Part shown: positions 38,901 through 42,200 of the stretch, piece by piece
How positions within the stretch are numbered: position 1 is the first letter of the stretch
Layout: the number at the start of each line of letters is the position of its first letter
Assembly (NCBI GenBank): GCA_944474755.1
Contig: CALYDG010000030.1
Coordinates: 34,703 to 98,702 of the forward strand
Origin: Limnoperna fortunei
Lineage: Eukaryota > Mollusca > Bivalvia > Mytilida > Modiolidae
Direction: 5' to 3'
DNA length: 64,000 bases
Program-made: the position numbers and the translations under genes
The notes under the pieces: generated by a model
Seen by the model: the letters and a program-made list of their open reading frames with translations, nothing else
Databases searched by the model: none
Told to the model about the DNA's origin: nothing

Positions 38901-38903
38901 TGA
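2878..38903 (+). CDS. Fusion gene: Ulp1/SENP-like protease, zinc fingers, tyrosine recombinase and SANT-like tail (5' partial, 11 exons)
   Basis: The span is genomic and includes introns. Eleven exons join in phase to 3150 nt (1049 residues plus TGA at 38901). Residues 1-105 match the C-terminal half of a C48 cysteine protease: IIDPKQKKILYFNPLGE, then KQQDGISCGVYVLK with Gln57 and Cys63 in the oxyanion and nucleophile positions. Residues 106-251 are an acidic, low-complexity linker. Zinc-ligand clusters follow at C264/C267/H277/H282 and C342/C345/H357/C361. The tyrosine-recombinase core has Arg616 (NGRRGGE), Lys668, Arg739 (TSMRHY), His765 (HMGHS) and Tyr774 (NENVYQ); the usual first His is Thr736. 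After acidic linkers, residues 963-981 (KKRRHIWLPEEDEAITNYF) look SANT/Myb-like, and a basic tail ends the protein. Zinc finger-recombinase-SANT proteins are known from Crypton-like families. Fusion to a protease is inferred from phase, strand and order, not from transcripts. Two adjacent genes remain possible. A nuclear chromatin or SUMO-related role would be inference. Confidence 0.65.
3437..4260 (+). repeat. R1-type composite repeat in intron 1
   Basis: It begins with ACTCACCTGGACCGAAAGTC, a variant of the AGCTCACCTGG start common to this molluscan repeat class. Degenerate R1 units follow (TGTAGATAGAGAAAAG, GCTGAAATATTCAGCT, GAGTTATTGCCCTT). No coding content. Confidence 0.6.
4561..4805 (+). 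repeat. Intronic direct repeat, copy 1
   Basis: It shares AACACCAACC, TATTTTGCTTTAATGTGTG, CGAAGGGACCAACAAAAGGA, GGTCCGTCTATGATTTGTTA and TGATGATTTATTATT with 5497-5735, in order and about 935 bp apart. The two copies differ by scattered substitutions. Confidence 0.7.
5497..5735 (+). repeat. Intronic direct repeat, copy 2
   Basis: This is the second copy of the 4561-4805 repeat. A 13-base CAGAAGTTCTCCT replaces the CAGAAGTTCTTCT of copy 1. The intervening 0.7 kb holds nothing recognised. Confidence 0.7.
5736..7587 (+). other. Remainder of intron 1
   Basis: AT-rich and without a recognised gene. ATTGCTAAAACCAGAAACAA occurs twice near 6140 and 6233 next to palindromic GAAAC/GTTTC runs. A 12-bp inverted repeat (CACCAGCCAGAC / GTCTGGCTGGTG) lies at 6488-6499 and 6558-6569. 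Confidence 0.5.
7588..7705 (+). CDS. Exon 2: protease nucleophile segment
   Basis: The acceptor is TTTATTTTAG and the donor is GTAACT. The exon encodes CFLKGRQNLGYEEPEFWTIK, then a short stretch ending KQQDGISCGVYVLK. The pattern Q-x5-C-G with Q57 and C63 is the hallmark of Ulp1/SENP (C48) proteases. The exon is 118 nt, enters in phase 2 and leaves in phase 0. Confidence 0.85.
8145..8250 (+). CDS. Exon 3: C-terminal helix of the protease domain
   Basis: The acceptor is TTTGTATTCAG and the donor is GTATTT. The reading starts IAECFINEETLEFAMNSEQL and ends KLLLNI. It continues the helix that follows the CGVY motif in C48 proteases, where an Ala-Glu-Cys-like stretch is common. It ends in phase 1 with a G that both possible next exons (9105 and 15528) complete to an Asp codon. 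Confidence 0.8.
8538..8658. repeat. Foldback element, 38-bp arms
   Basis: Arms 8538-8575 and 8621-8658 are inverted complements over 38 bp with two mismatches, around a 45-bp loop. The left arm begins AATAACTGTATTGTATTTCA and ends GTAAAA. It is either a small foldback transposable element or a long stable hairpin in the intron. Confidence 0.8.
8700..8905. repeat. Dispersed repeat R6, second copy
   Basis: This is the counterpart of 1529-1800, sharing CATATTGGTATGGTAAGTGC, CTGGCTGTGACCTA and GGTGAGCTTTGTAATCGAT. It directly follows the foldback element. Confidence 0.6.
9105..9148 (+). CDS. Candidate alternative exon 3b
   Basis: The acceptor is TTTTATTTCAG and the donor is GTAAGT, both strong. 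After the G from exon 3 the reading is DKDLIIDSDETSGAV. The exon is 44 nt and ends in phase 0, but exon 4 at 15528 needs a phase-1 partner. Inclusion would therefore shift the frame and hit a stop about 34 codons into exon 4, unless an unrecognised exon lies between. It may be a switch exon or the next exon of a stand-alone protease. A repeat element with terminal inverted repeats starts 55 bp downstream. Confidence 0.5.
9203..10214. mobile_element. Non-autonomous element with 12-bp inverted ends and six internal tandem units
   Basis: The ends are TGGCCGGATTTC (9203-9214) and GAAATCCGGCCA (10203-10214), perfect inverted complements. Between them, about six units of roughly 157 bp repeat CTCAGCAACTACTAATCACA, CTTGATATTTGGTATGCAGC and CACCTACTTCCTGTTTAACG. 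The first unit is preceded by a GC-rich GGGCGGCGGGCTGGCGGGCG run. The short open frames inside are repeat by-products. Confidence 0.75.
10258..11080 (+). repeat. AGCTCACC-class dispersed repeat
   Basis: It starts GGCTCACTTGGACAAATCC and then TGTGAGCTTTTGACATCAC. Several degenerate units follow, marked by AAATCTTCTTCTCTGAAACC, ACTGAGCAGAATTAAATGAA and TTCCTTAGGACATTCTCCAC. Related units lie at 12.7, 22.2, 24.0-24.7 and 29.4 kb. Confidence 0.6.
11081..11673 (+). other. Intron, nothing recognised
   Basis: AT-rich sequence without exon-like frames, clear repeats or motifs. Confidence 0.4.
11674..12372 (+). mobile_element. Family A repeat (TGTCGCCTGC class), 3' end missing
   Basis: It starts ACGTCACCTGCTACGTG, TTGCAAAGCGACATATAGGA. 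About four internal units of 130-160 bp follow, with CAGTTTTCTCAGCAACTACA, TGATATTTGGTATGTAGCTT and GTAAAGCGATTTTATGCC. The right inverted end seen in other copies is absent. Complete copies are at 33383-34103 and 58253-58661. Confidence 0.65.
12373..12904. other. Mixed repeat fragments
   Basis: It holds a hairpin-like AGTCCCCTACCGGC ... AAAGGGGACTATAGG start (12391-12425) followed by CTCCGTCCGTCTGTTTGTCC, a common molluscan repeat opening. Fragments of the 10.3-kb class and of R1 follow. No gene. Confidence 0.45.
12905..13800. repeat. R4 tandem repeat element, first copy
   Basis: About five units of about 155 bp contain GATTTGAATGAAACTTTGGG, ATATTGTTACATA, GGTCAAGGTCACAGCAG and TAACTCAAAAAGTTTT. 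The 3' flank (CAACAACTAGAAACATTAA, TTTTATTATGTTGGAATCGT) is shared with the second copy near 36.5 kb, so these are two copies of one element. The segment at 13644-13675 shows the uninterrupted target of the 36242-36463 insertion. Confidence 0.7.
13801..14570 (+). repeat. R1 units ending in CCAGGTGAGC termini
   Basis: R1 units (GTAGATAGAGAAAAACTT, TGCTGAAACGTTCAGCTC) run to a terminus reading CCAGGTGAGCAATACAGGCC at 14222. A second similar terminus lies at about 14538 (CCAGGTGAGCAATTCAGG). With the AGCTCACCTGG starts elsewhere, this suggests inverted ends for the whole composite family. Confidence 0.55.
14571..15527 (+). other. TATACCCCC-class repeat and intron remainder
   Basis: At 14636-14930 lies a TTTATACCCCCAGGACGACG / GAGTCGGGGGCATTA start, followed by CAAATTTTCGTTGCACTTTT and TTTGATATTTGGTAGG. 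It is related to 62603-62870. The rest up to exon 4 shows no exon or motif. Confidence 0.5.
15528..15965 (+). CDS. Exon 4: acidic linker
   Basis: The acceptor is TTTTTTTTCAG and the donor is GTAATA. It joins exon 3 in phase (G|AT gives Asp) and exon 5 in phase (G|TG gives Val). The 145 whole codons are rich in Asp, Glu, Asn, Gln, Thr and Ser, for example DTVDTVDTNESL. No folded domain is recognised. The open frame is continuous over the whole exon, which is unlikely by chance in DNA this AT-rich. Confidence 0.8.
15966..16366 (+). other. Start of intron 4, nothing recognised
   Basis: AT-rich intron sequence between exon 4 and a TA-flanked element. No open frame or repeat family identified. 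Confidence 0.4.
16367..17745. mobile_element. TA-flanked terminal-inverted-repeat element (mariner-like, non-autonomous), 1379 bp
   Basis: The left end is CAGTACACACAGCGACT then CTTGGTTCTTTAACA. The reverse complement of the right end is CAGTACACACATCGACT then TTTGGTTCTCTAACA. The ends match over about 32 bp with three differences. TA lies directly outside both ends (16365-16366 and 17746-17747), as expected for Tc1/mariner insertion. No transposase frame is seen inside. The CAGTAC start is shared with 31942-32698. Confidence 0.75.
17746..18304 (+). other. End of intron 4
   Basis: No element is recognised. A GACAGTAGGTAACTTC followed by TTTTCAG forms the acceptor of exon 5. The ATG at 18280 is in frame with exon 5 but lies upstream of this acceptor, so it need not be the start. 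Confidence 0.45.
18305..19948 (+). CDS. Exon 5: zinc fingers and tyrosine-recombinase core
   Basis: This is the largest coding block in the window. The acceptor is CTTCTTTTCAG, and the donor GTGAGT at 19949 interrupts an open frame that would run only six codons further. The first finger is PCPFCGEL with HLKAKH (C-x2-C-x9-H-x4-H). The second is C-x2-C-x11-H-x3-C. The C-terminal 200 residues carry tyrosine-recombinase boxes: LYNGRRGGET (codons near 19390), a Lys in KLAKLVPVIIP, NATSMRHYVATEY, KHMGHSEAINENVYQCP. His of box II is replaced by Thr, while both Arg, the late His and the Tyr are present. A reading frame this long without lesions argues for selection or recent origin. It could act in DNA cleavage and rejoining, or only bind DNA if domesticated. 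Confidence 0.9.
19949..20636 (+). other. Intron 5, nothing recognised
   Basis: 688 bp with R1-like degenerate fragments such as GTCACCTCTTATTGAGC, and no coding signal. The frame of exon 5 would end 20 bp into this intron. Confidence 0.4.
20637..20696 (+). CDS. Exon 6: short acidic exon
   Basis: The acceptor is TTTTTATTTCAG and the donor GTAAGT-like (GTAAGTT). It reads DEMIETESKEEELVQTENIE, in phase 1 on both sides, so it could be skipped without a frameshift. It is an acidic linker. Confidence 0.75.
20697..21935 (+). other. Intron 6, 5' part, nothing recognised
   Basis: AT-rich sequence with short ACATGTA/TACATGT palindromes near 20930-20960. No gene or repeat family could be assigned. Confidence 0.35.
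21936..22560 (+). repeat. AGCTCACC-class repeat in intron 6
   Basis: It starts AGATCACCTGATTGAAGGCC, then AGGTGAGATATTGTCATCAC and TTTGCGTCCATCGTC: the class's hairpin start followed by its usual second block. The downstream 94-codon open frame (22282-22566) is hydrophobic, low-complexity and not convincing as a gene. Confidence 0.55.
23339..23464. repeat. Small inverted-repeat element, 126 bp
   Basis: Arms AGTGGATTTCACAAA... (23339-23363) and ...TTTGTGAAATCCACT (23440-23464) are inverted complements over 25 bp with two mismatches. It is a MITE-like foldback, ending 195 bp before exon 7. No clear target duplication. Confidence 0.7.
23660..23869 (+). CDS. Exon 7: linker with helical segment
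   Basis: The acceptor is TTTACATTTCAG and the donor is GTTTGT. It reads EFISNFVTDISLYELIDNSK followed by an acidic stretch and QYFSSDAWLAVKNTLKMIE. Phase is 1 on both sides. No named domain is recognised. The amphipathic C-terminal half may be a small helical module. Confidence 0.75.
23870..24870 (+). repeat. Diverged AGCTCACC-class units
   Basis: Units with CATCTACTTCACTGAAACCA, CTTACATAATTCAATGAAAC and AATCTACTTCTTTTAAACC resemble 10258-11080. A unique AT-rich piece precedes the retrotransposon remnant. Confidence 0.5.
24871..26263 (+). pseudogene. Broken non-LTR retrotransposon (endonuclease end plus reverse transcriptase)
   Basis: Frames on the + strand carry the end of an apurinic-type endonuclease (VSDHYPVCIS near 24932), a linker (about 25027-25500) and reverse-transcriptase blocks. 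These include KSSGTDNIGPKLLK and PIYKSGN with NYRPISVLPTISKLIE (about 25650-25870), an FLDLKK block with the first catalytic Asp near 26035, and VPQGSILGPLLFLLYI near 26212. An in-frame stop near 25501, a frameshift between 25290 and 25300, one near 25880-25900 and one near 26045 disable it. The sequence stops before the Y/F-A-D-D box, where a family A repeat begins. The block order resembles Jockey/CR1-type elements, but the exact clade is not decided. Confidence 0.85.
26264..26965 (+). repeat. Family A fragment and diverged relatives
   Basis: CAACTACATGCTACAGCCTC, TGATATTTGGTATGTAGCTT and the right inverted end CAGGCGACAT (26441-26450) mark a 5'-truncated family A copy abutting the retrotransposon. 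More diverged units (CACAGTTTTCTAAGCAAC, CTTAGCAACTACATACAGTG) follow to about 26.85 kb. The last 100 bp lead into exon 8. Confidence 0.6.
26966..27006 (+). CDS. Exon 8: micro-linker
   Basis: The acceptor is TTTTTATTATCCAG and the donor is GTATGT. It reads GTPRNIEDETTEPK, entering in phase 1 and leaving in phase 0. It is short, but its ends agree with exons 7 and 9. Confidence 0.65.
27040..28252 (+). repeat. R1 composite element in intron 8
   Basis: It opens with CAACCAAACTTGATGTGGTT, then carries at least six R1 units (TAGATAGAGAAAAAC at about 27.62, 27.79, 27.95 and 28.10 kb). It ends with the CCAGGTGAGTGATACAGGCC terminus at 28218. Units are about 155-165 bp and diverged. Confidence 0.7.
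28373..28831 (+). mobile_element. SINE-like element with 11-bp target-site duplication
   Basis: TCCAGTGATGT occurs directly before (28362-28372) and directly after (28832-28842) a 459-bp unit. The unit starts TGCCCCGTCGTAAAAGGCGA and ends GGGCGTTAAACACAAACAAT with a CAAT-type tail. The head-body-tail layout and the target duplication fit a SINE. I cannot place clear A and B boxes, so the tRNA or 5S origin is open. Confidence 0.75.
29042..29201 (+). CDS. Exon 9: acidic exon
   Basis: The acceptor is TTTTTTACTATTGTAG and the donor is GTAATT. It reads NIVLPESDIRRQCKDSRKYK, then a stretch dominated by Glu, Asp and Ser that includes YFEDMEIEEEIPMK. It is probably disordered. It enters in phase 0 and leaves in phase 1. 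Confidence 0.75.
30010..31716 (-). pseudogene. Decayed hAT-family transposase (ZNF862/KIAA1586-like)
   Basis: Three main blocks read leftwards. At 31716-31384 lies an N-terminal zinc-finger-like module (FPWVFYDQDIEEMYCQYCRK, later HEKHQEA). At 31292-30786 is a catalytic-region fragment (NFLSILSDWSTDVS, CTNFDGASVNMGQKGGV, LHFIAHKLELAAHD). At 30555-30010 is a hAT dimerisation end (ISPSTSACERGFSKMNYLK). An in-frame stop at 30786-30788 and a frameshift near 30590 break the coding sequence, and the zinc-finger block is separated from the core by about 90 bp with no shared frame. It lies inside a TIR-bounded element, so it is transposon-derived and not a host gene. It runs antisense to the surrounding host gene. 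Confidence 0.85.
31942..32698. mobile_element. Mariner-like non-autonomous element nested in the hAT, 757 bp
   Basis: The left end is CAGTACCTGAACCAGTCAGT then GCAACA. The reverse complement of the right end is CAGTACTTGAACCCGTCAGT then GCAACA. TA flanks both ends (31940-31941, 32699-32700). The subterminal regions are arrays of GATCGCTGACGGAT-like words in both orientations, and the centre is very AT-rich. No coding frame. Confidence 0.8.
33383..34103 (+). mobile_element. Family A element
   Basis: It starts TATGGCGCCTGCAACGTG, TTGCAAAGCGACATATAG and ends GCAGGCGACATT (34092-34103), an imperfect inverted pair. It sits in an R1 unit that resumes at once on the other side. The interior mixes GACTTTTGTGGAAAATGAAT units with CAACTACATGCCACAGCCTC units. 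Confidence 0.7.
34301..35234 (+). repeat. R5-type units and unassigned intron
   Basis: Units near 34520-34760 (AGTTACAGATCAAGTTCC, TATGACCCTTGGACTTTG) match the R5 units of 58.86-60.06 kb. From 34760 to 35234 I see nothing. Confidence 0.45.
35235..35410 (+). repeat. Mytilid-type dispersed repeat
   Basis: GGAAATGGGGAATGTGTCAA, AGAGACAATGACTCC, ACAACATAAGACCACCCACA and GAATGCCGACTTGCAG belong to a repeat I associate with Mytilus genomes. It supports the organism assignment but is based on memory. Confidence 0.5.
35411..35816 (+). other. Intron, nothing recognised
   Basis: AT-rich unique-looking sequence between two repeats. Confidence 0.35.
35817..36610. repeat. R4 tandem repeat element, second copy
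   Basis: About three R4 units (GATTTGAATGAAACTTTGGG, GTCAAGGTCACAGCAGCC) and the same 3' flank as the copy at 12905-13800 (CAACAACTAGAAACATTAAC, TTTTATTATGTTGGAATCGT). It is interrupted by the element at 36242-36463 and ends just before exon 10. Confidence 0.7.
36242..36463. mobile_element. 222-bp MITE with 6-bp target duplication
   Basis: The ends are CAGTCGAGGAAATTAG and CTAATTTCCATGACTG, inverted complements with two mismatches over 16 bp. ATATTG lies directly on both sides (36236-36241, 36464-36469). The homologous R4 copy at about 13650 reads GCATATTGTTCTGGTTTTC without the insert, a direct view of the empty site. The 66- and 94-codon frames across this region are chance. Confidence 0.85.
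36742..36870 (+). CDS. Exon 10: SANT/Myb-like segment
   Basis: The acceptor is ATTCTTTTTAG and the donor is GTATAT. It reads IKSNISKKRRHIWLPEEDEA, then ITNYFSEEIGDISQDG. A basic run followed by W-x-x-E-E-D-x-x-I-x-x-Y-F matches the first helix of SANT/Myb-like domains and the tail typical of this recombinase family. Phase is 1 on both sides. Confidence 0.8.
36871..38748 (+). other. Intron 10, nothing recognised
   Basis: 1878 bp of AT-rich sequence. A 61-codon frame at 37322-37507 (starting MSDLSSKRAIQIIP) has no splice support and no recognised family. GAGTTATTTCCCTTACCC near 38150 is a fragment of a common molluscan repeat word. Confidence 0.4.
38749..38903 (+). CDS. Exon 11: terminal exon with stop codon
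   Basis: The acceptor is TTTTTACTTTTAG and the stop is TGA at 38901-38903. It reads VDKKIRQFIQRNPTVLKD, a Lys/Arg-rich helix and a final KYMS. The helix after the SANT-like segment and the basic end suit DNA or chromatin binding. No AATAAA is visible in the roughly 330 bp before the minisatellite, so the 3' end is unknown. Confidence 0.8.
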
Positions 38904-39289
38904 TTATACTGTATAATTAAGTATGGCAGTTCAGATATTTTGAAATTTTAATGGATGTAGATGCTTCCTAATGGCATGGCTGCATCTTTCTGTCAAATTT
39001 AAGAATTTTGTTCTTTAAAGAACCATGATTCTAAAGTTAAAAGGTGATTACAGAATTTTATTAATGTCATTTTCCTGAAAAATGTCATCTTTCTCTGGTT
39101 TACAGTTGTGTTTCCCAAAGAAACATGATTCAGAATTGAGATAACAAATTTCTTTTCTGAGTAGTCATTTTATCTCTACCAAGTTTATTGTTTTAAGTGT
39201 CTTAAACCACTAGGTTCAGTTTGAAAATCTTTCTAGTATCAGTGTACCTGTCATCTGTAAGTTTTATTCACCAATTTGTCAATATCATC
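38904..39289 (+). other. Presumed 3' untranslated region and flank
   Basis: Between the stop codon and the minisatellite I see no AATAAA. The first degenerate minisatellite words (TCAATATCATCAATCATCAG) appear by about 39.27 kb. Confidence 0.4.
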
Positions 39290-42200
39290 AATCATCAGTT
39301 TGTCAGAGTTTCCAGTCATCAGTGTGTCAGTGTCTGCAGTAATCAGTGTCAGAGTCTCCAGTCATCATTGTGTCAGTGTCTCCAGTCATCAGTTTGTCAG
39401 TGTTTCCAGTCACCAGTTTCAGTGTCTCCAGTCATCATTGTGTCAGTGTCTGCATTCATCAGTTTGTCAGTGTTTCCAGTCCTCATTGTGTCAATTTCTC
39501 CAGTCATCAGTTTGTCAGTGTTTCCAGTCATCAGTCATCATTGAGTCAGTGTCTCCAGTCATCATTGTGTAAGTGTCTCCATTCATCAGTTTGTCAGTGT
39601 TTCCAGTCCTCATTGTGTCAATTTCTCCAGTCATCATTATGTCAGTATCGCCAGTCATCATTGTGTCAATGTCTCCAGTCATCAGTATATAAGAGTCTCC
39701 AGTCATCAGTTGGTCAGTGTCTCCAGTCATCATTGTGTCAGTGTCTCCAGTCATCAGTATATAAGAGTCTCCAGTCATCAGTTGGTCAGTGTCTCCAGTC
39801 ATCATTGTGTCAGTATCCCCAGTCATCATTGTCTCAGTGTCTCCAGTCATCAGTGTCAGTGTTTCCAGTCACCAGTTTGTCAGTGTCTCCAGTTATCAGT
39901 TTGTCAGTGTCCCCAGTCATCAGTATGTCAGTGTCCCCAGTCATCAGTGTGTCAGTGTCTCCAGTTGTCAGTTTGTCAGTGTCACAATTTGGTTGGTTTC
40001 TCCAGTCATCAGTTTCACAGTCTCATGTCGTCGTCAGTTGGTCAGTGTCTCCAGTTATCAGTTTGTCAGTGACCCAGTCATCATTGTGTCAGTTTCTCCA
40101 GTCATCAGTTTGTCAGTTTTTCCAGTCAGTTTTTGTCAGTGTCTTCAGTTATCATTGTGTCAGTGTCTCCAGTCATCATTCTCAGTGTCTCAAGTCATCA
40201 TTGTGTCAGTGTCTCCAGTCATCATTGTGTCTGTGTCTCCAGTCATCATTGTGTCAGTGTCTCCAGTCATCATTGTGTCAGTGTCTCCAGTCATCATTGT
40301 GTCAGTGTCTCCAGTCATCATTGTGTCAGTGTCTCCAGTCATCATTTTTCAGTGTTTCCTGTTATCAGTTTGTCTGTGTCTCCAGTCATCAGTTAAACTG
40401 TGTCTCTAGTCATCAGGTTTCTTTTGTCTCCAGTCACCAGTTTTTCAGTGTCTCCAGTTTTTGCTGTGTCAGTGTCAGTAGTCATCAGTCTCAGTGTCTC
40501 CAGTCATCAAGTTTTTTTGTGTCTCCAGTCATCAGTTTTTCGGTATCAGTAGTCACCAGTTTGTCAGTGTCTCCAGTCATCATTGAGTCAGTGTCTCCAG
40601 TCATCAGTTTGTCAGTGTCTCCAGTCATCAGTTTGTCATTGTCTCCAGTCATCATTGTGTCAGTGTCTCCAGTCATCAGTCTCAGTGTCTCCAGTCATTA
40701 TTGTGTCAGTGTCTCCAGTCATCATTGTGTCAGCGTCTTCAGTTATCATTGTGTCAGTGTCTCCAATCATTATTGTGTCAGCGTCTTCAGTCATCATTGT
40801 GTCAGCGTCTTCAGTTATCATTGTGTCAGTGTCTCCAGTCATCAATCTCAGTGTCTCCAGTCATCATTGTGTCAGCGTCTCTAGTCATCATTTTTCAGTG
40901 TCTCCAGTCATCAGTTTCTCTGCCTCAAGTCGTCCATTTGTCAGTGTCTCCAGTCATCAGTTTTTCAGTGTCTCCAGTCATCAGTTTGTCAGTGTCTCCA
41001 GTAATCAGTCTCAGTATCTCCAGTCATCAGTTTGTCAGTGTCTCCAGTCATCAGCTTGTCAGTGTATCCAGTCATCAGGTTTTTTGTGTTTCCAGTCCTC
41101 ATTTTTTCAGTGTTTCCAGTCCTCATTTTTTCAGTGTTCCCAGTCATGTGATTTTTTTTCATTGTCTCCAGTCATCGGTGTGTCAGTGTCTCATCATCAA
41201 TGTGTCAGTGTCTCCAGTCATCAGTGTGTCAGAGTCTCCAGTCATCGGTGTGTCGGTGTTTCCAGTCATCAGTTTGTAAGTGTCTCTAGTCATCAGTTTG
41301 TCTGTGTCTCCAGTCATCATTTTGTCAGTCTCCAGTCATCATTTTTTTCAGTGTCTCCAGTCATCATTGTGTCAGTGTCTCCAGTCATCAGTCTCAGTGT
41401 CTCAAGTCATCAGGTTTTTTGGGTCTCCAGTCATCAGTTTTTCGGTATAAGTAGTCACCAGTTTGTCAGTGTGTCCAGTCATCATTGAGTCAGTGTCTCC
41501 AGTCATCATTGTGTCCGTGTCTTTTGTCATCATTGTGTCAGTGTCTCCAGTCATCATTGTGTCAGTGTCTCCAGTCATCATTGTGTCAATGTCTCCAGTC
41601 ATCATTGTGTCAGTGTCTCCAGTTATCATTGTGTCAGTGTCTCCAGTCATCAGTTTTTCAGTGTCTCCAGTCATCATTGTATGTGTCTCCAGTCATCATT
41701 GTGTCAGTGTCTCCAGTCATCATTGTGTCAGTGTCTCCAGTCATCATTGTGTCAGTGTCTCTAGTCATCTGGTTTTTTGTGTCTCCAGTCATCAGTGGGT
41801 CAATCTCAGTAGTCACCAGTTTGTCAGTGTCTCTAGTTATAACTTTGTAGGTTTCGCCAGTGTGTCATTGTCTCAAGTCTCCAGTAATCATTGTATCAGT
41901 GTCTACAGTCATCAGTTTGTATGTGTCTCCAGTCATCAGTGTGTCATTCAACAGTTTGTCAGTGTCTCCAGTCATCAGTTTGTAAGTGTCTCTAGTGTTC
42001 AGTGTGTCAGTGTTGCCAGTCATCAGTGTCAGTGTCTCCAGTCATCAGTTTGTCAGTGTCTACAGTCATCAGTGTGTCAGTCTAAGAAGTCACCAGTTTG
42101 TCAATGTCTCCAGTCATCAGTTTGACAGTGTCTCCAGTCATCAGTTTGACAGTGTCTCCAGTCATTAGTGTGTCAGTGTCTGCTGTCACCAGTTGGTCGG

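Noticed and set aside
39346..40884. 512-codon open frame and similar frames through 57.4 kb
   Set aside because: They follow from a 24-bp repeat lacking stops. Equivalent frames exist in other phases and on the other strand, and there is no domain, codon bias or splice support.
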